Origin: Streptomyces flavotricini
GTDB lineage: Bacteria; Actinomycetota; Actinomycetes; Streptomycetales; Streptomycetaceae
Direction: 5' to 3'
DNA length: 59,336 nucleotides
NCBI RefSeq assembly: GCF_020639365.1
Contig: NZ_JAINUL010000001.1
Location: 2,926,451-2,985,786 of the forward strand
The translations under genes and the position numbers were made by a program. The first letter of the stretch is position 1; the number at the start of each line of letters is the position of its first letter. The notes beneath the pieces are model-generated. The model did no database searches. It was not told where the DNA came from and was given only the letters and a program-made list of their open reading frames with translations. Below, in pieces: positions 52,646-59,336 of this stretch.

Positions 52646-53866
52646 TCAGTCGCCGATCAGGGCGTCCACGAACGCCTCCGGCTCGAAGGGCGCGAGGTCG
52701 TCGGGGCCCTCGCCGAGGCCGACGAGCTTGACCGGGACGCCGAGCTCGCGCTGGACGGCGACGACGATGCCGCCCTTGGCGGTGCCGTCGAGCTTGGTCA
52801 GCACGATGCCGGTGATGTCCACGACCTCGGCGAAGACGCGGGCCTGGGTCAGGCCGTTCTGCCCGGTGGTGGCGTCCAGGACCAGCAGGACCTCGTCCAG
52901 CGGGCCGTGCTTCTCCACGACGCGCTTGACCTTGCCGAGCTCGTCCATGAGCCCGGTCTTGGTGTGGAGGCGGCCGGCGGTGTCGATGAGCACCACGTCG
53001 GCGCCCTCGGCGATGCCCTCCTTGACCGCGTCGTAGGCGATCGAGGCCGGGTCGCCGCCCTCGGGGCCGCGTACCGTGCGGGCGCCCACGCGGTCGCCCC
53101 AGGTCTGGAGCTGGTCGGCGGCGGCGGCGCGGAAGGTGTCGGCCGCGCCCAGCACCACGGAGCGGCCGTCCGCGACGAGCACGCGGGCCAGCTTGCCCGT
53201 GGTGGTGGTCTTGCCGGTGCCGTTGACGCCGACGACCATCACGACGCCCGGGGTGTCCAGGCCGCTCTCGGTCTTCACGGCGCGGTCGAAGTCGGTGCCG
53301 ACCAGGGTCAGCAGCTCCTCCTTGAGCAGGGCGCGCAGGTCCGCCGGGGTGCGGGTGCCGAGCACCTTGACCCGCTCGCGGAGCCGGTCCACGAGCTCCT
53401 GCGTCGGCACGACACCGACGTCGGCGATCAGGAGGGTCTCCTCGATCTCCTCCCAGGTGTCCTCGTCGAGGTGCTCGCGCGAGAGCAGCGTGAGCAGCCC
53501 CTTGCCGAGCGAGTTCTGCGACCGGGCGAGGCGGGCGCGCAGCCGGACCAGGCGGCCGGCGGTGGGCTCGGGCACCTCGATCTCGGGGGCGGCCGGCGCC
53601 TCGGGCTCGGCGACGACGGCGGGCGCCTCGGGAGCCGCAGCCTCCGCTTCGGGGAGGACGACCTCCTCGATCGTGCGGCGGGGCTCTTCCGCCGTCTCTA
53701 CGGCGTCCTCCCCCACCTGCGGTTCGGCGGGCGGGGCAGTGATGGTCGGCGTGCTCGACGGCGCCGAGGGCGGCAGCTGCTTCTTCTTGCGGCTGCTGAC
53801 CACGAGCCCGCTGATCACGCCGACCGCGACCAGGGCGATGACTACAGCAAGGATGAGGATGTCCAT
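52646..53866 (-). CDS. ftsY: Signal recognition particle receptor FtsY
   Basis: A 406-residue GTPase, the SRP receptor. An N-terminal transmembrane-like segment (MDILILAVVIALVAVGVISGLVV) may anchor it directly, as in other actinobacteria, followed by an acidic Pro/Ala/Glu linker. The NG domain has VVGVNGTGKTTTTGKLA (G1), DTFRAAAADQL, DTAGRLHTK (G3), TKLDGTAKGG and GLGEGPDDL. It pairs with Ffh (43789). ATG 53866 is chosen over the frame start at 53887. Confidence 0.97.
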   Translation of the reverse strand: MDILILAVVIALVAVGVISGLVVSSRKKKQLPPSAPSSTPTITAPPAEPQVGEDAVETAEEPRRTIEEVVLPEAEAAAPEAPAVVAEPEAPAAPEIEVPEPTAGRLVRLRARLARSQNSLGKGLLTLLSREHLDEDTWEEIEETLLIADVGVVPTQELVDRLRERVKVLGTRTPADLRALLKEELLTLVGTDFDRAVKTESGLDTPGVVMVVGVNGTGKTTTTGKLARVLVADGRSVVLGAADTFRAAAADQLQTWGDRVGARTVRGPEGGDPASIAYDAVKEGIAEGADVVLIDTAGRLHTKTGLMDELGKVKRVVEKHGPLDEVLLVLDATTGQNGLTQARVFAEVVDITGIVLTKLDGTAKGGIVVAVQRELGVPVKLVGLGEGPDDLAPFEPEAFVDALIGD

Positions 53867-54009
53867 AACCCGTCCAGTATCGGCCACGGCGGCCCCGGAC
53901 CCCCGACTCCGGCGGTTCCGGCAGGGCCGTAACCCTCCATTTGTGGACTTGCAGGCACATCTACGATGATGGGCGACTTACCCGTACGCCCTGCCCACCG
54001 GAGTACCGC

Positions 54010-55527
54010 ATGCCTGCCGAGCCCGCCGACGGCGCGATACAGACGCCGACCGAGACGTCCGCCGGGGCGCCCGTCGAGACCTCCTCCGAGCGCTCGGTCG
54101 AGACCCGCGGCCTGGAGCCCGTCCCGGACGGCGAGCGCGGCGGCCGGGTCCGCGAGCTCGTGCCCACCTGGGTCGCCGCCAACATCAGCGTGCTGCTGCT
54201 GACCATGGGCGCCGGCCTGGTGATCTTCAACAAGCTCAACATCTGGCAGGTGCTGGTCGTCGCGATCGCCGCTCCCGTCGTCTCGTACGGACTCGTCGGG
54301 CTGATCTCGATCGCCGGAAAGCGCGGCGGCGCCCCCGGCATGGCGCTCTCGCGGGCCGTGTTCGGCCAGCGCGGCAACCTGTTCCCCGGCGCCCTGATCT
54401 GGATCGCCCGCTGGGGCTGGGAGACCATCAACGCGGTCAGCGGGGCGTTCGCCATGCTCACCGTGCTGGACCTGCTGTTCGGGGTGCGCAAGAACACCGC
54501 CCTGATCGTGGTCACCCTGGTGCTCTTCGTCGGCTGCACCTTCCTGGTGTCCGGCCTCGGCATCAGCGCGCTGCGCGTGTGCTCGACCTGGTCGACGTAC
54601 CTCTTCGGCGGCTTCAGCGTGCTCGTGCTCGGCTACCTGGTCGTGGAGAGCGACTGGTCCGCCGTCTTCGACAAGCCGGCCGGCTCGACCGCGATGATGA
54701 TCGCCGGCATCGGCACCATCGCCGCGGGCGGCATCAGCTGGGTCCCGTCCGGCCCGGACTTCACCCGCTACCTGCCGCGCACGGCCTCGGCCAAGGGCAT
54801 GGTCGGCGCGACGATCGGCGGCGCGGCCGTCGTCGTGATCCCGATGGTGCTGATGGGCGCGGTCATGGCGGTCGGCACCCCGGACCTGGCCACGGCGCAG
54901 GACCCGGTCTCCTTCATCGGCAATCTGCTGCCCGCCTGGATCGCGGTGCCGTACCTGCTGATCGCGCTCGTCGGCATGCTGCTGATCAACTCGATGTCCA
55001 TGTACTCGGCCGGCTTCACGGCGCAGACCCTCGGCATCAAGGTCCCGCGCGCGGCGGCCGTCAGCGTCAACGCCGTCATCAGCCTGGTCTTCGGCTTCCT
55101 GCTGATGGTGGTCGCGACCAGCTTCTTCGGTTCGTTCATCTCCTTCCTGACCCTGCTGGCGGTGGCGTTCTCCGCGTGGATCGGCGTCTTCGGCGTGGAC
55201 ATGCTGCGCCGGACCTCGTACGACGGAGCCGCACTGCTGGACACCACCCGCACCAGCGCCTACTGGTACCGGGGCGGGTACGCCTGGCAGGCCATGACCG
55301 CGTGGGGCGCGGCCCTGGTGGTGGGGCTGCTCTTCACCAAGGTCGACTGGTTCGGCGGGCCGCTCGCCGGCACCTGGGTCGGGCAGAACGGGCTGGGCTG
55401 GGCGGCCGGCATCGTCACCTCCGGCGTGCTGTACGCCGTGCTGCCGCGCACGGCGGCCGCGCCGGCCCCCGCCGGGGCCGAGGAGCAGGAGCCCGAGCCC
55501 GCGACCGCCGGATCCCTGTCCAACTGA
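54010..55527 (+). CDS. Cytosine permease-like NCS1 transporter
   Basis: A 505-residue transporter of the NCS1 (purine/cytosine/allantoin) family with about 12 helices. The N-terminal region matches the family: the TM1 pore motif VAANISVLLLTMGAGLVIFNKLNIWQVLVV, with GKRGGAPGMALSRAVFGQRGN and WGWETINAVSGAFAML. The first 50 residues are a Thr/Glu-rich soluble lead. CodB imports cytosine; the substrate here could also be allantoin, hydantoin or a purine. It is a single gene, divergent from ftsY, ending in a hairpin pair. Confidence 0.9.
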   Translation: MPAEPADGAIQTPTETSAGAPVETSSERSVETRGLEPVPDGERGGRVRELVPTWVAANISVLLLTMGAGLVIFNKLNIWQVLVVAIAAPVVSYGLVGLISIAGKRGGAPGMALSRAVFGQRGNLFPGALIWIARWGWETINAVSGAFAMLTVLDLLFGVRKNTALIVVTLVLFVGCTFLVSGLGISALRVCSTWSTYLFGGFSVLVLGYLVVESDWSAVFDKPAGSTAMMIAGIGTIAAGGISWVPSGPDFTRYLPRTASAKGMVGATIGGAAVVVIPMVLMGAVMAVGTPDLATAQDPVSFIGNLLPAWIAVPYLLIALVGMLLINSMSMYSAGFTAQTLGIKVPRAAAVSVNAVISLVFGFLLMVVATSFFGSFISFLTLLAVAFSAWIGVFGVDMLRRTSYDGAALLDTTRTSAYWYRGGYAWQAMTAWGAALVVGLLFTKVDWFGGPLAGTWVGQNGLGWAAGIVTSGVLYAVLPRTAAAPAPAGAEEQEPEPATAGSLSN

Positions 55528-55543
55528 CGCCACGTCAGCTAAC

Positions 55544-55584
55544 GTCCCCCTTCGCCCGCGCACCCACATCCGGCGAAGGGGGAC
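55544..55584 (+). promoter_or_regulatory. Perfect 13-bp hairpin enclosing the ribosome site of the LLM gene
   Basis: GTCCCCCTTCGCC (55544-55556) pairs exactly with GGCGAAGGGGGAC (55572-55584). The 3' arm contains the only purine-rich site for the LLM gene (AAGGGGGA, 7-8 bases before ATG 55591). A second small hairpin, CTGACG-CCA-CGTCAG (55524-55538), stands in front of it, over the permease stop. It could be a terminator, a translational switch, or both. Confidence 0.7.
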
Positions 55585-55590
55585 TCCTCC

Positions 55591-56577
55591 ATGCCCATCA
55601 CCGTGGCCCGGTTCAATCTCGTCGACCCGAACGGCACCCCCGAGACCCTCTCCGCCCGCTACAAGGCCGCGCTGGAGATGGCGAGGTACGCGGACGACCG
55701 CGGCATCGACACCGTCCAGACCGAGGAGCACCACGGCGCCACCGACAACTGGCTGCCCTCGCCCTTCGCCTTCGCGGGCGCCGTCTTCGGCGCCACCCGC
55801 CGGATCGCGGTCACCGTCTCGGCGATCATCGGCCCGCTGTACGACCCGCTGAAGGTGGCGGAGGACATCGCGGTCCTCGACCTGCTGAGCGGCGGCCGCC
55901 TGGTCACGGTCGCGGGCATCGGCTACCGGCCCGAGGAGTACGAGCAGCACGGCGTCGAGTGGGGCCGGCGCGGCAGGCTCCAGGACGAGCTGCTGGAGAC
56001 CCTGCTCCAGGCGTGGACCGGCGAGCCGTTCGCCTACCGGGGCCGTACCGTACGGGTCACCCCGCGGCCCTTCACGCAGCCGCATCCGCTGCTCCTGGTC
56101 GGCGGCAGCTCCAAGGCGGCGGCGCGGCGCGCGGCCCGGCTCGGGCTGCCGTTCTTCCCCAGCGCGCACCTGCCGGAGCTGGAGGCGTACTACCGGGCGC
56201 AGCTCGCGGAGCACGGGACGGAGGGCTTCTGCATGATGCCCGCCGCCGAGACCCCGCTGCTGCACATCGCGGAGGACCCGGACCGGGTCTGGGCCGAGTA
56301 CGGCGACCGCTTCCTGCACGAGGCGGGCATGTACGCCTCCTGGCAGTCGAAGGACATCCGCAGCGCCGTGCGGTCGGCCGCGCGCTCGGTCGCGGAGCTG
56401 CGCGCGGAGGGCGTGTACCGGGTGCTGACCCCGGACCAGGCGGTCGCGTACGGTCGGGCCGCGGGCGAGGCGGGGAACCTGGTGCTGCACCCGCTGTGCG
56501 GCGGGATGCCGCTGGACGAGGGCTGGCGCAGCCTGCACCTGCTCTGCGAACGGGTACTGCCCCGGCTCAGGGACTGA
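55591..56577 (+). CDS. LLM-class flavin-dependent oxidoreductase
   Basis: A 328-residue luciferase-like TIM-barrel protein. The N-terminal NLVDPNGTPETLSARYKAALEMARYADDRGIDTVQTEEHHGATDNW carries the EHH signature, and the FMN/F420-binding loop is in LLSGGRLVTVAGIGYRPEEYEQHGVEWGRRG. It uses reduced FMN or F420; the substrate is unknown. It has the hairpin-covered ribosome site described separately, and a terminator overlapping its stop. Confidence 0.9.
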   Translation: MPITVARFNLVDPNGTPETLSARYKAALEMARYADDRGIDTVQTEEHHGATDNWLPSPFAFAGAVFGATRRIAVTVSAIIGPLYDPLKVAEDIAVLDLLSGGRLVTVAGIGYRPEEYEQHGVEWGRRGRLQDELLETLLQAWTGEPFAYRGRTVRVTPRPFTQPHPLLLVGGSSKAAARRAARLGLPFFPSAHLPELEAYYRAQLAEHGTEGFCMMPAAETPLLHIAEDPDRVWAEYGDRFLHEAGMYASWQSKDIRSAVRSAARSVAELRAEGVYRVLTPDQAVAYGRAAGEAGNLVLHPLCGGMPLDEGWRSLHLLCERVLPRLRD

Positions 56578-56589
56578 GCCGGGGCAGTA
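56555..56589 (+). terminator. Terminator overlapping the LLM gene stop
   Basis: TACTGCCCCGGCTCAG (56555-56570) pairs exactly with CTGAGCCGGGGCAGTA (56574-56589), with only GGA as loop. It includes the last codons of the gene and probably serves both it and the convergent sugar-porter gene. Confidence 0.9.
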
Positions 56590-56618
56590 TCGAGGAGAAG
56601 GGGTGTTGGCGGGGGTGG

Positions 56619-58049
56619 TTACCCCATCTCCTCCAGCGCCTTGCCCTTGGTCTCCGGCACCCATTTGAGGATGAAGGGGATCGAGAGCAGGGCGAAGAAC
56701 GTGTAGATCATGTAGGCGCCCGAAAGGTTCCAGTCGGACAGCGACGGGAACGTGACGGTGATGACCCAGTTGGCGATCCACTGGGCCGCGGCAGCCACAC
56801 CGAGGGCGGCGGCGCGGATGCGGCCGGGGAACATCTCGCCCAGCAGCACCCAGACCACCACGCCCCAGGAGAGCGCGAAGAACAGGACGAAGAAGTTGGC
56901 CGCGACCAGGGCGGTGATGCCCTGTGCGTGCGGCAGGGAGATGTCGTCGCCGGTTCCGGTCTTGAACGAGAACGCCCAGGCCGCCGTGCCCAGCGACAGC
57001 GCCATGCCCACGGAGCCGATGAGGGCGAGCGGTTTGCGGCCGAGCCGGTCCACGAAGACCATCGCGATCACCGTGCCGATGATGTTCACGACCGAGGTCT
57101 CGAAGGAGTACAGGAACGAGGAGCTCGCGTCGATGCCGACCGACTGCCACAGCGAGGAGCTGTAGTAGAAGATCACGTTGATGCCGACGAGCTGCTGGAA
57201 GACCGAGAGGCCGATGCCGATCCAGACGATGGGCAGGAAGCCGAAGCGGCCGCCGAGCAGGTCCTTGAAGGTGGACTTCACCTCGGAGCGCATGGAGTGG
57301 TCGATCTCGCGGACGCGGGCGTCGGCGTCGATGCCCGAGCCCTCGACCTCGCGCAGGACCTCCTTGGCCTTGTCCGTGCGGCCGACCGAGACGAGGAAGC
57401 GCGGGGACTCGGGGATGGCGAAGGACAGCAGGCCGTAGAGCACGGCCGGGACGACCATCACGCCGAGCATCCACTGCCAGGCCTCGAGTCCGCCGATCTC
57501 ACCGCGCTGGTCGCCGTCGGCGAGGTTGAGGATGCCCCAGTTGACCAGCTGCGAGACGGCGATGCCGATGACGATGGCCGCCTGCTGGAAGGAGGCGAGC
57601 CGGCCGCGGTAGGCGGGCGGGGAGACTTCGGCGATGTAGGCCGGCCCGATGACGGAGGCCATGCCGATGCCGAAGCCGCCGATGACGCGCCACATGGCGA
57701 GGTCCCAGAGGGCGAACGGGAGGGCCGAGCCGATGGCGCTCGCGGTGAACAGGACGGAGGCGATCTGCATGCAGCGGATTCGGCCGATCCGGTCGGCGAG
57801 GCGGCCCGCGGTGGCGGCGCCGAAGGCGCAGCCGATCAGCGCCGCGGCGATCACCTGCGCGAGTGCCGCCGAGCCGACGTCGAAGCGGTCGCGGATGGCC
57901 TCCACCGCGCCGTTGATGACGGAGCTGTCGTAGCCGAAGAGGAAGCCGCCCATGGCAGCGGCCGCGGTGATGAAGATGACGTGGCCGAGGTGGTCGGGCT
58001 GGGACGCGCTTCCACCGCCCGACGCGGGTGCGTTCGCTGTGCTGGTCAA
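56619..58049 (-). CDS. glcP: Glucose-permease-type MFS sugar porter
   Basis: A 476-residue sugar porter with 12 helices. Family signatures: GGFLFGYDSSVINGA (TM1), GRLADRIGRI, RGRLASFQQ, the PESPRFLV motif after TM6, QQLVGINVIFYYSS (TM7), and PETKGKALEEMG. In S. coelicolor, glcP1 next to smc encodes the main glucose uptake protein, and this gene is in the same spot. The start is TTG 58049 with AGGAG 6 bases upstream, because no ATG/GTG fits better. The symbol is by synteny and could be another hexose porter. Confidence 0.9.
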   Translation of the reverse strand: MTSTANAPASGGGSASQPDHLGHVIFITAAAAMGGFLFGYDSSVINGAVEAIRDRFDVGSAALAQVIAAALIGCAFGAATAGRLADRIGRIRCMQIASVLFTASAIGSALPFALWDLAMWRVIGGFGIGMASVIGPAYIAEVSPPAYRGRLASFQQAAIVIGIAVSQLVNWGILNLADGDQRGEIGGLEAWQWMLGVMVVPAVLYGLLSFAIPESPRFLVSVGRTDKAKEVLREVEGSGIDADARVREIDHSMRSEVKSTFKDLLGGRFGFLPIVWIGIGLSVFQQLVGINVIFYYSSSLWQSVGIDASSSFLYSFETSVVNIIGTVIAMVFVDRLGRKPLALIGSVGMALSLGTAAWAFSFKTGTGDDISLPHAQGITALVAANFFVLFFALSWGVVVWVLLGEMFPGRIRAAALGVAAAAQWIANWVITVTFPSLSDWNLSGAYMIYTFFALLSIPFILKWVPETKGKALEEMG

Positions 58050-58281
58050 GGTGTGCTCCTGGGCCCGGCGGCGACGGCGGGCTGTGTGGGGGTCTCGTTG
58101 TTGCTTGCTCGTGTTCCTCTAGTGGCGCACAGCAAACGGCTTGCCACCACCTGAACGTCAACACGGCACAGCAGAGCCTATGGGTTCACTTTCTGAAGTC
58201 AATAGGTGAGATGAACCCGATTCTTCACAGAGCCGATCCCGGCGCACCCACAGACTGTGTTCATTAAGTGAAGTGAAAGGG
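58050..58281 (-). promoter_or_regulatory. Promoter region of the sugar porter gene with inverted repeats
   Basis: 232 bases between the sugar-porter start and the smc stop. It is less GC-rich than its surroundings. It has the inverted pair GGGTTCA (58182-58188) and TGAACCC (58212-58218), ACTT-TCTG-AAGT inside it, and TTCA-TTAAG-TGAA (58260-58272). These look like operator half-sites for a sugar-responsive regulator. Nothing else was seen. Confidence 0.5.
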
Positions 58282-59336
58282 TCAACGAAGGCGCTGGCTG
58301 ATGACCTTCGAGACGCCGTCGCCCTGCATGGAGACGCCGTACAGCGCGTCGGCGACCTCCATGGTCCGCTTCTGGTGCGTGATGACGATCAGCTGCGAGC
58401 TCTCCTGGAGCTCCTCCATGATCCGGATCAGCCGCTGCAGGTTGGTGTCGTCGAGCGCGGCCTCGACCTCGTCCATCACGTAGAACGGGCTGGGCCGGGC
58501 CTTGAAGATGGACACCAGCAGGGCGACCGCGGTCAGCGAGCGCTCGCCGCCGGAGAGCAGCGAGAGCCTCTTGACCTTCTTGCCCGGCGGGCGGGCCTCC
58601 ACGTCCACGCCGGTCGTCAGCATGTTGTCGGGGTCGGTGAGGACCAGCCGGCCCTCGCCGCCGGGGAACAACCGCGAGAACACGCCCTCGAACTGCTGGG
58701 CCGTGTCCCGGTAGGCCTCGGTGAACACCTGCTCGACCCGCTCGTCGACTTCCTTCACTACCTGAAGGAGATCGGCCCGGGTCTTGCGGAGGTCCTCCAA
58801 CTGCTCGCTGAGGAAGCGGTGGCGCTCCTCCAGAGCCGCGAACTCCTCCAGGGCGAGCGGGTTGACCTTGCCGAGCTGCTGGTAGGCGCGCTCGGCCGCC
58901 TTGAGCCGCTTCTCCTGCTGCGCGCGTACGAAGGGACCCGGCTCGGCGTCGGCGTCCGGGTCCTCGCCGTCGGCGGGCGGGCTCGGGGGTACGGGCTGGT
59001 CCGGCCCGTACTCGGCGACGAGCCCCGCCGCCTCCATCCCGAACTCCTCCAGGGCGCGCGACTCCACCTGCTCGATGCGCAGCCGCTTCTCGGCGCCGAG
59101 CACCTCGCCGCGGTGCACGGAGTCGGTGAGCTTGTCGAGCTCGCCCTTGAGGTCGCGGCCCCGGGTGCGGGCCGCGCCGAGTTCCCGTTCGCGCAGGCCC
59201 TTGGCGTGCTCGGCGGCGGCGCGCTCCTGTTCGGCGCGGCGGAGCGAGACCTCCAGGTGCGCGAGGAGCTGGCGGGCCCCGTCGGCGACGGCGCGGGCGA
59301 CTTCCGCCTCGTGGCGCAGCCGGGCCCGGCGGCGCT
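58282..59336 (-). CDS. smc: Chromosome segregation protein SMC, C-terminal part (5' end outside window)
   Basis: 351 codons of the C-terminal part of SMC, open to the window edge. It shows the end of the coiled coil (RERELGAARTRGRDLKGELDKLTDS...), the acidic linker, and the C-terminal ATPase half with signature LLSGGERSL, Walker B FYVMDEVEAALDD and D-loop. SMC condenses and segregates chromosomes, which matters for the spore compartments of Streptomyces. It ends 233 bases upstream of the sugar-porter start, with no terminator seen. Confidence 0.97.
   Translation of the reverse strand, partial: RRRARLRHEAEVARAVADGARQLLAHLEVSLRRAEQERAAAEHAKGLRERELGAARTRGRDLKGELDKLTDSVHRGEVLGAEKRLRIEQVESRALEEFGMEAAGLVAEYGPDQPVPPSPPADGEDPDADAEPGPFVRAQQEKRLKAAERAYQQLGKVNPLALEEFAALEERHRFLSEQLEDLRKTRADLLQVVKEVDERVEQVFTEAYRDTAQQFEGVFSRLFPGGEGRLVLTDPDNMLTTGVDVEARPPGKKVKRLSLLSGGERSLTAVALLVSIFKARPSPFYVMDEVEAALDDTNLQRLIRIMEELQESSQLIVITHQKRTMEVADALYGVSMQGDGVSKVISQRLR

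Noticed and set aside
54579..58154. A 1191-codon open frame on the + strand
   Set aside because: It is out of frame with the permease and LLM genes and antisense to the sugar porter. It shows no domain and very biased residues.

Overview
The window is a GC-rich stretch of actinobacterial core chromosome, almost certainly Streptomyces. Three things point there: the sporulation sigma factor gene whiG, an nsdA-type developmental regulator, and the adjacent block of four type I signal peptidase genes (sipWXYZ arrangement). The order smc - glucose permease - ftsY - nsdA - amtB/glnK/glnD - ffh - proS - rpsP/rimM/trmD/rplS - sip genes - dprA/comM - whiG - rpsB/tsf/pyrH/frr - cdsA - rlmN also matches, from memory, the syntenic core of Streptomyces chromosomes. 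No prophage, CRISPR array, tRNA, rRNA or large secondary-metabolite cluster was seen. The only mobile DNA is the 3' end of an IS982-type transposase gene at the left edge.

Left third (1-15.7 kb, mostly + strand, accessory and metabolic): IS982 end; a DUF4190 membrane protein; an adenosine-deaminase-fold enzyme that may be an aminodeoxyfutalosine deaminase (menaquinone pathway); a translationally coupled run of glycerophosphodiesterase, NarL-type histidine kinase and response regulator, followed by a secreted serine hydrolase; a small membrane protein under two identical palindromes; a polyamine/GABA catabolism group (PotD-like lipoprotein, aminobutyraldehyde dehydrogenase, Lrp regulator, class III aminotransferase); an ABC ATPase with its membrane partner; a LOG-like protein; and a DMT-family transporter.

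Middle (15.7-39.3 kb, nearly all - strand, housekeeping): a thiamine ABC transporter operon behind a clear TPP riboswitch; rlmN; cdsA-frr-pyrH-tsf-rpsB (translation, UMP kinase and lipid synthesis, punctuated by hairpins); an M23 peptidase; a TetR regulator; whiG; dprA-comM-yraN with 4-base overlaps; DUF2469; a Nudix gene; four signal peptidases; rplS-trmD-rimM-KH protein-rpsP; and a SprT-like protein.

Right part (39.3-59.3 kb): proS; a methyltransferase; a second-type FtsH; ffh; the nitrogen module glnD-glnK-amtB with a GlnR-type site upstream; nsdA; a degenerate prim-pol protein; ftsY; a cytosine-permease-like transporter; an LLM flavoenzyme whose ribosome binding site lies inside a perfect hairpin; a glucose-permease-type sugar porter; and the C-terminal part of smc. 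Ffh, FtsY and the four signal peptidases together cover most of the Sec/SRP export route. AmtB, GlnK and GlnD form the ammonium-sensing route. I did not find a clearly new multi-gene system. The most interesting signals are non-coding: tandem operators, a long palindrome, a hairpin covering a ribosome binding site, and a terminator-like hairpin inside the start of sipW.
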